Shown here piece after piece: positions 24,675 to 36,600 of a stretch of 64,000 nt of DNA. Each line of letters begins with the position of its first letter. Positions within the stretch are counted from its first letter, which is position 1. Where the stretch lies: positions 1,870,297-1,934,296 of the forward strand of contig NW_002060951.1 of NCBI RefSeq assembly GCF_000150275.1, read 5' to 3'. A model generated the notes under the pieces. The model was not told the DNA's origin, did no database searches, and was given only the letters and a program-made list of their open reading frames with translations. This stretch comes from Trichoplax adhaerens. Taxonomy: Eukaryota > Placozoa > Uniplacotomia > Trichoplacea > Trichoplacidae. A program made the position numbers and the translations under genes.

Positions 24675-27600
24675 ATGCTTAGTTTTAGTCGTCGTATTTG
24701 TGCAAGTACAATCAGGAATTCCTCCAGGAATGCTGTCATATCGCAGCGATCACTGCGTTCCGCTCCAATGTCATCATGGATCAAAAAACGACCAATCGTT
24801 TCTTACTGCAATGAGCTAGCAAACTCTGGAAGGTAAGTAGGATAATTTGTTCGGTAGCATCTGTTTTTTGTCTTCAACGGAATGGTAAAAGGGTGACCTT
24901 AAATCTGATGATGTTATCATTAACCCTTAAACCATCGCATTATTAATTGTTTTTCTCGCTTGAATTAGTAAATTCTTTATCTCGAATTCGTATTGTATTA
25001 AATTAGAAGTACTTTATAGAATGAAATTCTTATACAGTATCATTTTCGTACGTACGATTATACTTACGAGCATTAAGGAATATTTGTGCCTAAATGCTAA
25101 AAGATTGAAACTTAACTTGAAACTTATAACGATCGTTTATGTTCATTCCCTTTAGGACCAATATCTTATTACGATTAAACAACTTTAACAAGCAAAGTAA
25201 ATTGCTATTTTGCAGTCAGTGTAAGTATGAGGCTAATTTAAAGCAGATTATTTCATTAGCATTAAAGTCTTTAATAGTAAAGTAGCCGATAAACACTCTA
25301 CTGCGACAGTAATACGTATATGATGATGAATAGTTTATTCAATGCTCATGATAGCATAAAAGTCACAATTTACGAAATTATATTAAAAAGTACAACTATA
25401 TTCAGTTTATACTCCAATACACTTTGCAATAACCGTAAATGTTGCAATAACAATTGCTATTTATGACGATAGACTTCACACTTTCTAGCGTTTATCGGCA
25501 ATTCATCCATAAAAATAAAAACGGATGTATTATTTAATCATTGCGAACCTGACGGTTCTAAGTAAACATATTATCTCTTATCCAGCACTACCAGAACATG
25601 TCAAGGTTGCTTTTGCCTGCTTTGTCGCCCACTATGCAAATGGGTACCCTTTTAAGCTGGGAAAAGGCAGAAGGTGATGAATTGGAAGACGGAGATCTCC
25701 TGGCTTCAATTGAAACAGATAAAGCCACTATGGACTGGGAAACTCCTGAGGCTGGCTACCTAGCAAAAATTGTTACTCCAGAAGGCACTAAAGATATTCC
25801 AGTCGGCAAGGTCTAATATAATGTTTGTAATAGCACACGATTTTATATCGATGCTATATCACTCAACTGCCTGGTAATTGAAGTTTAACATTACTGCCGT
25901 TATATATATATATATATTATTTTACATAGTTGGTTTGTATCATCGTGGAAAACAAAGAAGATATTAATGCATTTAAAGATTTTAAGGATGAAGGTGGAGA
26001 AGTAACTGAGGCTGTGTCAGTATCATCTGAGACTGTACACGAACCAGCTCGTAGCCAAGAGGTGATTACTTCTGAGCCTGTAAGTAATACATGAATCAGT
26101 CAGATTGATACATATCATGTTAGACATTTTCCGTAAAATAAAATTGCTGTTTTATTACGGTTAGATAAGATACGAGTTTCTTAGGTAGATCATTTCTTTT
26201 CATAATATCATTATATGCATATCGTTAGGAGAAACCAATGCAACAATCTGTCGATACTACTTCAGCAAAAAGTGCTCTCACCCCTGCTGGTGATAGAATT
26301 TTTGCCTCTCCTTTAGCCCGTAGCATTGCAAGTGAACAGGGGGTTGATTTAGCTTCCATCGCTGGATCTGGGCCTGGAGGACAAATCAGGAAAGATGACG
26401 TCCTAAATTTTGCATCCACTCCAACTACTACTGCAGCTCCTCCCTCTGAAGGTGTGCGAAATACAGATATCGCTCTGATACAGAAATTGAGTTATGATTG
26501 ATTCATATCAAATCTTCTTGTATTAGTGTAAGCGATGACTCGATTTTTTGTTAAATTCATTTCAGCTCAATACGTCGATATTCCTATTTCCGGAGTTCGA
26601 AAAGTATGGGATAATAAGTCATCGCCGTTCTTATATAAAGTCTTTTAAAACTATGAAAAACTTAAATCCTCTATTTTTTGGATATTCCATTAATACTTGA
26701 TTGCGAAATTATTGATAGATCATTGCCAACAGGCTATCGGAATCAAAGCAAACTATACCTCACTATTATTTAACAGTAGATATTAATGTTGATGAAATCT
26801 TAAGGTAATCTTGATTACCATGTTTGCGCTACTAGTATAAAATACGCTGTATCGCTGCTGAACTACTAGCTCTCTATTCATTTCGTCTTAATAGTCTACG
26901 AAAGCGATTCAACGATATGGCAAATGGTAATTATAAATTATCTGTCAACGACTTTGTAGTTAAAGCAGCAGCTTTATCTATGAAAGAGGTTCCAGAAGTC
27001 AACTCTTCCTGGCACGATACTTATATCCGACAGTGAGTATCATTATTATTGGAGTTTAAGTTAGTATTTTAGCTGTTTATTCTCTTACCCACATCGAAAT
27101 AAGCGATTTGTTTGAAAAGTATATTGTGCCGTCCTTATAAATATATGCACTACAGTGCCTAGGACTCGAACGCGTTAAATGCATAGCTTACAGAATAAAG
27201 TATACAGCTCACACATTATCGTGTTACCTTCATCATACTGCATACAGTGGCCTACCTTTATAAATCGCTCTACATTGATAAAAATTTTGTTTTATAGGTA
27301 TAAAGGTGTTGATGTAAGTGTAGCTGTTGATACAGGTACCGGTTTGATTACACCCATAATATTTGACGCACATAACAAGGTAAAACATGATGCTTTGATA
27401 AATTCACTACTTTCATATTTTATAAATTGATTACCGTTCTCATAATTGCTAACAGGGTTTGTCAAGTATTAGTAGTGACGTTACATCGTTAGCTTTAAGG
27501 GCTAGAGAAAATAAATTAAAGCCGGAAGAATTTCAGGTTTGCTTACTATCGGCACTTTTTTTAGCGCTTGAATGTGATACTATATACATACATACTCCCA

Positions 27601-28099
27601 TATTAATAAACCTTCGAGATACGTATATGCTAAAGTATTGTTGACATTTAGGGTGGCACTTTTACTATATCAAATCTGGGTATGTTTGGTATCAAACAGT
27701 TTACTGCAATAATTAATCCTCCCCAGGTAATTGCAATATAAATTTAAATTCTGATCGCAATAAGAGTGTTACAATCACCTATCATTACTAACGATTTCGC
27801 ATTCTGCAGGCTTGTATACTAGCAGTTGGTACTACTGAAAAACGCATGATTCCGGATAATGATGTTGAATCTGGGTAGATATATTTACTTTTCTTGATCT
27901 TTACTACTAACAATTGTAGTTATAACTGTATCATTAAGAGAGCTATCTATCTGTTTATTATTGCGATAGTTACTCCACGGCTACCTTCATGTCTGTAACA
28001 TTAAGTTGTGACCATCGTATCGTTGATGGGGCCACGGGGGCTCGTTGGCTATCTGTTTTTAGAAGTTTAATGGAAAAACCGGAAACTATGCTGCTATGA
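24675..28099 (+). CDS. DLAT: Dihydrolipoamide acetyltransferase, PDH E2 (12 exons, ~476 aa)
   Basis: E2 core of mitochondrial pyruvate dehydrogenase: moves the acetyl group from lipoyl-lysine to CoA. Exons: 24675-24832, 25606-25810, 25930-26079, 26229-26451, 26566-26603, 26719-26804, 26895-27032, 27298-27379, 27456-27536, 27652-27726, 27810-27874, 27970-28099; phases agree throughout. Exon 1 is Arg/Ser-rich with no acidic residue in the first 45, a good mitochondrial presequence. One lipoyl domain (~54-130; LLPALSPTM, lipoyl Lys ~92 in ETDKAT), a peripheral-subunit-binding domain (~192-228; [15 protein letters not shown]), and a catalytic domain (~245-476) with DHRIVDG, His ~449. The retained His argues against PDHX. 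Human DLAT has two lipoyl domains; only one is seen. Exon 2's in-frame acceptor is 25605; the better pyrimidine tract is at 25585 but is out of phase with exon 1. Confidence 0.93.
25900..25917. repeat. TA dinucleotide microsatellite in DLAT intron 2
   Basis: About eight TA units lie in the 119-bp intron between the lipoyl-domain exons, a few bases upstream of the acceptor TTTTACATAG. Confidence 0.85.
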
Positions 28100-28750
28100 T
28101 TTGGTGCCCAGTATTTTATTGCAGAGAAATCTATCTAAAATCGAAAAGAACAAATATTTGGTGAAATTCAATTTAGACGTTTGATCATCTTGTAATTATT
28201 ATTTTTATTTGAATAAATTAGAGTTTACCGCGTTCATTGTAAGCGATACCGTCTTGTTTTCTTAAAGAAACTAATGCCTTGCTAATACTAATTAGTAGGA
28301 AATACTAGGCAAATCTGCTCTTGGTATTGAAATAATATCTTCCGTTTTATTGCTAATCTAAATTAAGCATAGGAATATAACCGCATTTACAGCAACATTT
28401 TAAATGCAATATACAGTAGAGACTACTTTTGTGATTATTTATAAACCTTACAAGTTACCATAAAAGAGACTACATTCAATTTTTCAAAATAATAAACAGT
28501 ATTTCAACAATCGCAGATGTATCTATTGTTCTTTAAACAAATTACATGCGAGCTAAACAGAGCTCCGACTATAATATTTGTTCTAACATTGAAAATTTAC
28601 ATGGACGAAATCATAAGCGTTGAATTTGGTTATGATAAAAGTTCATTTTTAGGGTTACTATGGTGAAGTTATGATGCTAACTACAAATATAAATTATGAT
28701 CGATAATAAGGGAATCGCAGTCGCCTTGAAATATAAAGCACGATATGATC
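28100..28750. other. Convergent intergenic interval DLAT / ASH2L
   Basis: Tail-to-tail spacer of 651 bp. It holds the DLAT 3'UTR and a canonical AATAAA on the + strand at 28212-28217, 113 bp after the stop. No equally clear polyA signal was identified for ASH2L on the - strand. No other feature is seen. Confidence 0.6.
28212..28217 (+). terminator. Polyadenylation signal of DLAT
   Basis: AATAAA 113 bp after the DLAT stop codon, in an AT-rich stretch following TTTTTATTTG. Confidence 0.6.
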
Positions 28751-31700
28751 TTAATTTTCTTTCACGGTAGAATTATTATTTAGAACATAAATAGATTCCG
28801 GCTGTTTGGGTTCGACGGCGTAATCTACGTGAAACGCTAAATCTGCTAAACATTGTTTAGCAACCGCGATCGTTGCTAAATCGGATATCTAGAAATAGAG
28901 CAGTGCGACAACGATGAAAGGGAATTAGATTTTGCAACAGATCGAAGAAAATATTCTAATCGAGTACATACCGGTTGATACTCGACATCCGGTGGAGGAA
29001 ATTTAAAGTTCGGACCGAAATTGAGTGTCACCTATAATTTAATAATAGCCCCTTATCGTTAACACCCTTCTTAAAATATTAATTTTACAAAGCGACCTAA
29101 ATAATCCCTATAAATATTCCAGTACATTATACGAATAGCATACTGTAGATAATTCGACAAATTATTACATGCGTACTACATACCTGAGCAAATTTATATA
29201 TCGAAACTGCAGGATAATACGTTCCCTCAAAAATATTTTCCCATGCAACTCCTTGACGAATACCGTTTTTATATAAAATTATCTAAAAATGCAGGATAAA
29301 ACCTTCCGATCAATCGCCACTATATAAGAAAATGATAATGATCACTAGTATTACCTTACTACTTGGTAGCTCCTTTAATTTCTGTAATGAATCACCAAAT
29401 GTAGTAAATAAACTTCTGTTCTTAGCAAGAAATCTCACAAAAAGTAACCTTTGGTATCAATTAAGGTGCTAAATTTACCTTCTCTGCTTCAGTGGCGTTA
29501 TCACGAACTTCATAATAGCAAAAGCCCTTGAAGGTAATTAAAACCTAAAGTTCGAAGTGAAGGAAATGTAACGACCAATCAGCTCTATAAGTTAACACGA
29601 AGTAACTGTAACTATTGATATCTATACAATATTATGCCTACATTCAGTACAACAGCGAATTAATCACATACCTTATCTTTATAATTTTCTGGTAACAGGG
29701 TACCTACAAATTTAGATAAGTCATAAAGAATCAAGCGTTAGTGAAGAAATCTTTTAAGTACGTATACAAGACTAATCTTTTACAAATAGATTATAAGCGT
29801 TTATTTTTACCATCTTCCTTTCTAGGGAGGTAAATATAGAAACCCAACACGTCACCCTCCGAAAAACTATCACTAAAAGATTTTCCACGACTTTGATGAA
29901 ATCGTGTTCCTTTTCTGTTTCTCCATGAATAACTAAATTTATCGTATCCTAAAGGCGCTTGTAAGTTACCTAAAGATACAAAAATTATATCAGATTATAG
30001 TTGTAGCGTCATAAAATTTTAACAAGACTTCTTTACTAGAAAGCAACTTTCACAGTTACCGAACAGTTGAGACCATCCAAGCCTAACAGCGGCCTCCCCA
30101 TTACGTAAGTCGTCAACAGTCACTTCAAAATACCAGGCCCCTTCAGTTACCCCTAACAAAATAAAGAATTTTACAAATATTCATCCCAAAGGAGATAAAG
30201 GGATTGATTGTATCGTAAGCTAATTTTAAGAGTCTGATCATGTATTAACCATGAGTTGCTCTAGCCACAGCATATCCTTTATATCCAGTGACTGTTAGGC
30301 GATCATCAGAGACTTTTAATAGTTGGGCTAGAGATATTTTATGAAAACAAAATTTAATATTTAAACATCTTAGGTATTCATCCAATAAATTGATACGTAA
30401 AAATGTCATGTCTATACATTTATAATATAGTAAGTACAGTTGTTTATTGATGGTAGAAAAACTTTTAAAATGCGGTTACCCCTATCATTGAGTGAGACAT
30501 AAACTGCTGGAGCTGATACAGCTCGGTATATTCGCGCCGGCAGGGGCTTTTTGCCAAGCCAAACATCCGGATCGACGTCGTCCACTTTAGCCAGTGGGTC
30601 TTTCTCAGCTAAAATATATCGATAGCCGTCCTATTTCAATGGTGTAACAAATTTCAAGTCACGAGATCGAACAAGTACGACCGACCTATTTCAATACAGA
30701 TACTAAATGTTGTTTGGAAACCTTATTGAAAGGATGTTCTAAAGGATATCCATGCGCAGGTAATTCTTTTTGGGCTGAAGTAATATCTCTACAATGTGAA
30801 CAGTCAACGCGGTTTAAATGCTAAACGTGATAATTTTTGGATCTTCATACATTTGCATTAAGATCCTAGACTTACGTTCGTGATTTTTTACTGGCAGACT
30901 GGCTGTGCAATGTTTCACCCTTACGTCTACCACCACCACTTTCTTTGCCCCTTTTGTGACCATATTTCTCTTTTACAAGATCTTCGCTGGGATAATAATT
31001 TTTACTATAGACCATTAACGATGACTTGCTGTCAAATAGTAGGGGACTGATGGTAGATAACTCCTAATATAAAACTTGATTACTGAACTTTTCAAGGGCT
31101 TGCTATCGCATCTTAGCCATAATGCACAGATTTTATCAACTTACAACATCGCTCTTTAAACGGGCATAAACTACAGGCTTTCCACTATCGTTAGTTGTTT
31201 GATTACAAATAAAAAAATCTTTCTCCTTAATCTGCGAATATATAACAAAGCGATAATATAAATTTAATCATTTACATCAGTCGCGCTGGAACTAGGATCG
31301 ACAGGCGATTACCAATAATACCCAATGTGTCATGAGGTAATACAACAAATGTCAATGGCATACTTACTAAAACTTTATTAAGATTACCATGCCATGAAGA
31401 AGTTTTAGCACGATTAATAAAGATTGTGATCCAGTGTTCCTGAACAAAAGGGACGATATCCTGTTAAGCCAAGACATATTATTAATAATAAGGAACGCCA
31501 CATTGGAAATATATGCGTACAATTAGCAGATAGCGAAGCTAAATCTTTTAACTATAATTGACCTTCTCCTTGCAGAACATTTCTTCAGAATCAGGACGAG
31601 CTGTCATTAAATTGGCTAAAGCAGTAACACATACTTGTACTAAACCTGGAGTTAATAAAATAGTCCAAATGATTATAGTGTAAACACCTGCATCATCTCT

Positions 31701-33043
31701 TTACAGTAATAGCTGGTGGTTATCTCAGAAGTAATTGAGAAAATTCGGTAAGTAGCTGTAAATATTGATTGAGATGCACTTGTTTCCAAACAAAGTATTA
31801 ACGCTCATTATTGCAATTGTCATTGCCTCCTTGAACATCTTTTACTTACGTGCAGTCTTCAATTCAAATCTTTCATTATTATCGGTGCTACATCTCTTGC
31901 ACAAGTATTCGTAGTTAGTTAAATAGGGAATTAGTTTACTGCAAATAAATAAATAATAAAACAGCTATGATCAATATTAAATTAATGCGTTTAATAGTCC
32001 AATTTCCAACATGCGTAGTACAGGCAGTGCAGCATCGTTCCATTTAAGATCCAAAGCTAATATCCGGTAAACCAGCAGCCTAGACAGTACAGCGCTGCAG
32101 GCTATAACTCGCAGCATTCTTAGACTGTAAGGCAACTGGAGTTAATGGTATTACGAAATACTCTACCGATTTCAGAAGAAACGAAACCCTCCATACACTT
32201 CTATTAATGCTTTCAAAGCGTATATATTATACTGAAGGTATATTTTATACACCATCAAGGTATGACGATGACCGATGGACAACGCAATATCCAATATTAA
32301 TTGATATCGTAAATATGGTAACTGTACAATATGATATAGCAGTGAAATCGCACATTGATAATAATACAATCGAGGCTTATTGGAAAAAACAACAACAACA
32401 ACGTACTCTGAGGTAAATTCAGTACATTTGGCGTGAAACCAACATCGACAATCGACGCATTGAAATTCTACAGTTGTGCCATCTTTAAGTCGTTCTAGGC
32501 CGCTACAATAAGGATTGATATAAAAAAAATTTTCGTTAACTGGAAAATGAAAGACTGCCTAGTACAGTAAACATCTTGACTCTATCTCCAAGAAATCGGT
32601 AAGCGTATACTTTCAAATGAATGCGTACACTTGTTAAGGAGTAAATGGATATTTTAACTAGCAATAAACTACAGTACTGTAATATGCATACTGAGATCAT
32701 GTAGTCACGCTGCATACTGCATAAAATATCAACCTGGATTGCAAAACACTTTGTAAGTATTTATTAGTCGATCGTTAGACAATGTGAATAGTACTTCAAT
32801 GTGCAATTTCAGGCTAATGTACTATGCTCAACCATGCACTTGGTTGACATGTTATTCATCAATGGATGCAAACATCTTACCAGTAGCATTTACTGTTGAT
32901 ATCACTATCTTTCTGAGATCTCTGCTTCTCGTCCTAATAGTAGGCAAGGTAAGAAATTATTTACAAGTTTTGACTCCAATCGGTTACCCTATCGTCTTTA
33001 CCTTGCGCTCAGTATCTGTTAAATCTTCTCCCTCTAGCGCCAT
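28751..33043 (-). CDS. ASH2L: ASH2L, COMPASS/MLL complex subunit (19 exons, ~566 aa)
   Basis: Core subunit (with WDR5, RBBP5, DPY30) of nuclear histone H3K4 methyltransferases. Exons, in transcript order: 33043-33002, 32933-32881, 32502-32407, 31938-31850, 31645-31563, 31460-31368, 31231-31145, 31063-30876, 30788-30722, 30630-30480, 30327-30250, 30152-30060, 29969-29811, 29703-29672, 29544-29479, 29381-29355, 29282-29184, 29031-28972, 28888-28751. All phases agree, total 1701 nt. Domains: PHD-like finger (~30-80, CYCG, CVDC, CWFH, CKRC); winged helix (~95-170, [10 protein letters not shown]); basic linker with RRKGE and KKSR (~220-245); [24 protein letters not shown] (~268-520) with [18 protein letters not shown] and [13 protein letters not shown]-terminal helix [10 protein letters not shown], the DPY30-binding region. 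Length lies between the human isoforms. The start is the only ATG in exon 1. Confidence 0.94.
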
Positions 33044-33684
33044 TCTTATATATGCGCTTTGAGCAAGATGCAGTACTCGAATGTCAAGAATTGAAATCGA
33101 ATGCTGTACAGTATAGTACTGTACTGTACAGTTATTTCACACTACCGTCCTAGTACAGTACCACACTACGCTGTGTACTGTACTGTACGTATAAAGCCAT
33201 TGTCCTCTGTGCATGAGTAGTATACGAACGTACCGTTTGTGTACAGTATTGTACTGAATGCCGTGCAGCTCGGGCCCGTGTTCTACTGCCTGATCAGATC
33301 GAAAAGTCACCCAATCACTAGCGTCATTCAAGACTGAAAATCCCGCGCCAGTCTGCATCTTCCTCTGAACCCTTAAACGATATGTACTGTACACTGTACG
33401 TACAGTACATCGTACTGTACTGTACACTGTACAGTACACTGTGCAGGTACGGTATAGTACTGTACGCTTTCTTCTAACTCTACTGTACTGTACGGTGCCT
33501 TGAAGTTCTTTGCTGTCTCTATACTGCAGCTGTAAAAGGTCGTGTGATTGTGGTTGGTTTGCATCAGAACAATAACTAGTCTCTTCTATTTTTGGTTCGT
33601 TCAAGTAAGACCACGACTGCGCTAGCAGAAGGAAAAGCTGTGACTGAACCATTTGCGCATGTGCGAATTTATTTTAAAACAAGA
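33044..33684. promoter_or_regulatory. Bidirectional promoter ASH2L / ANAPC2
   Basis: The two ATG codons are 641 bp apart, head to head. The interval is GC-richer than the surroundings, lacks a clear TATA box and contains a CCAAT box (33311-33315) and a TCCCGCGCC block (33341-33349) resembling an E2F site. CAGTA/TACTG arrays lie on both sides of these sites. Both start codons sit in AAGAATGGCG, close to the YY1 consensus AANATGGCGGC. Factor assignments are inference from motif resemblance. Confidence 0.6.
33102..33497. repeat. CAGTA/TACTG pentamer arrays (cluster 2)
   Basis: Runs of TACTGTAC, GTACAGTA and their palindromic junctions lie at 33104-33132, 33151-33192, 33239-33257, 33384-33468 and 33480-33497. 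The vocabulary is the same as in cluster 1 (23.75-24.5 kb), but individual runs are shorter. Open frames across it translate to Tyr/Cys/Thr/Val repeats and are not genes. Confidence 0.85.
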
Positions 33685-36600
33685 ATGGCGGCTAACCCTG
33701 ACTATACACAGCTATGGACAAACTTAACCTCTGCCTTGAAGGGAAATGAAATTACTATGCTAAAGGGTAAAATGACCATATTTATTCATTTTTTATTGCT
33801 AATTTAAATACTGATCATAAATACAAAATTGCTATTATACAGAACTGGCTACAACCACGGATTTGCGTGATGTATTCCCAGTCATTCGATGTTGGCATCT
33901 AGGTAAGACAACTTGAAAAGTTGTTTCAAATGAATTACAACTACGTAAAGTAATAATAATAATAATGCAATGGATATACTGATGATTAAAATATATTTAA
34001 CAAGATCATCAGCAATAACAATTATAACCTAACAGTCTATAAATGATTCGCAAACAGTACAGTAATGTGTATCAATGTTGCCCTACATACAGTAAGTCAA
34101 TGCCAAATACTGTACATAGTTCAATACTGACTTAGGGAATATAATGTACAGTGCAATGGATATATTTTAATATTTTACGAAGAGTACGCGCATATGGGCA
34201 ATTGTTAAAAGTATAAACATATAAGAACAATTTAAATTATTCATGGAATATGCATTGATTGAACAAATCTATCCACTAATTTAAACTGCGTTGAATGTCT
34301 CATAATCATGTAGATTATTTCCGATCCAGTATTTTACCAAAGATAAAGGAACATTTTTGGAAGCGCTTTCCCAATTATCAGGAAAAAGTGGGTGTAAATT
34401 TTACTACTAAAGTCATAAACATTGTAAATTTGAAGGCCATAACTAGTTCATGTTAAACCCTTAAATATTGAAAGTATGATAATACAATACTCCTTCGTAC
34501 TCATTCCTCAAGCGGAGGCCAAGCAGTAGATTTGATTATAAATATATACTAGTACAAACTCCCGTCGCTTTGCTGACGGTTTACGATAATGTGCTCATTT
34601 GTTAATAGTTAACTGATAGTATTACCATTTGATAGACCTGTCAGAGGTTCAGTAACTTTATACCGTGTATTTGTTAATAATTAATAGTTGTGATGGAGCT
34701 GCCACTTCACAAAATACTAATAAAGTGATAAATAGACTTCTTAAATTTGAAGATGTTTGACTCTCAGCTGCATCTGATATATTACTGTATATGCTGCGCA
34801 ATCGACTAAATTTACACGTATTATGCATATTTTACATATTGTCTACGTCAACATCATTTCGACACGCATCATAGCGATCTCAATGTGCAATAATAAACTA
34901 TGTTACTTACTGTTAGTTATTGCTATCGAAGACTGTGAATGATATTCAGCTTGAAGTGGCTTATATAAAACATTTCTTCTGAAGGTATTAAATGAAATTT
35001 AACGATTAATCTACGACGTTATAGGACATCAAAGAAGCCAACTGGAATGGAGTAATTAATTCTTTCAGTTATTTGCATAAACATGTGCAATCCGCTGTCA
35101 CTCCGATTGTCTTCTTGGATGACTTAGTTTTTAATCATAGCAGGTAACGTTTGCATTTACATAACATAGTACAAAAGTGGTATAGTAAACTAACATATAC
35201 GAATGATTAAATTATCCATTAGTGGTATGCAATAGCGCAGATATTAGTCGAATGATGTAAAGATACTGCGAAATACCTCTGTAGAAATTAAATTATTATA
35301 CGTACATGTAGAATTATAATCTATAATTACAAATTAAGATTAATGCAAAAGAATTTTTAAAGCTATAATTCGTTTTGCAGCGATCCGTTACGCCAGGAGT
35401 ACTATCGGCTATCTTGGTCCGTTGTTTTTGACAAGTTTTCGCAATCAGTTATTGATTCTCTGGAGAATTTTTATTCGATAGCCCTGTCCATATTTTTACA
35501 TTTTCACCAAGATGACTGGGAAGGTTGCAAACTGCCAATGATTAAAGAATTTTTGCGAACTGAAAGAAATTATTTAAATTACTTTATTGATATTTTAACT
35601 AAAATTTTGCAGCAAACGATTTAATTATTATGATACAATGGGATCCACACATATACGCTTAATTATTTTGTAAATACAAAAATAGGTATTAATTATGTAT
35701 TATATCATCAATTTAGGCGATAGTTTGCCAACAGAATTATCTGAATTGATTGATAATGGTTATTCACCTGAGAACTTAATGGAAGAATTTAAAAATTTCA
35801 ATTCACAAGTAAACAACTTGCAAATTGTCAAGAAAGTTTGTTCTGCCTGCTTTACCGAAGTACTATACAATCATGTAAGATAGTTAATCGCCCTTGAATT
35901 CATAGCTCTAAATGTTAGGATAATAAAGCTATGTTAATATTGAATGTTGCCTTACCAAATAAATAACATCGATAAATTAACGTAACAGTAAGGCTTTACG
36001 TTCTCTATTAAACTTACTAGATCGACAACCACATCCGTGAAATTTGTACAGGACAGTATGATCAGTACTGCTTGCCTCAAATGGAATCTTGGATTAACAA
36101 TTTCTTACTAAAATGGCTTCAGACCGTGCTGGCTGGTATGTAAAATTTTAGATAATAACATAACCGTCCCTGTGGACGTATATTAAGTAGCCGCAATACA
36201 AAATCACTTACTAAGACTATCCTCGTTTGACTTTTAACACGTGGATATTTTGCTTACCTAACAAATCGAAGATTGTTTTTTAACTATTTATATTTATCTA
36301 ATAGAAGACGATACAGTAACCTCTTGGAAGACCTTCATGATCCATCAGTTATACAAAGTATATGGAGAACTAAGGTGATATTTATTGTAATCATATACCA
36401 CAAATTTGTTAAAAAAACTGATAACAACGTAATTTTATTTACAACCGCGTAAATAGTTACTAATCAGTTCAAAATGATGTAATTAATTTTCGTTTTATCC
36501 ATAGGATTTCAGAATTATTTGATATCATTATCGACTTTCCAGAATCAAAGGCTAGTTTAGAGGAGTTAAAGGTATATCTACTCCGTTGATATAGGCTGTC

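Noticed and set aside
27150-27180. GTTCGAGTCC-like tRNA B-box on the minus strand
   Set aside because: It lies in a DLAT intron. The flanking bases do not form a T-stem, and no A-box or acceptor stem is found.
31970-32369. Minus-strand open stretch (for example [19 protein letters not shown]) and a 65-codon frame between ASH2L exons
   Set aside because: The PHD exon (32407) splices in phase directly to 31938, so these lie in an intron. They match no ASH2L sequence.
33137-33652. 171-codon minus-strand frame in the ASH2L/ANAPC2 promoter
   Set aside because: It is the same pentamer artefact and has the same repetitive composition. It also overlaps the promoter and the ANAPC2 5' end.
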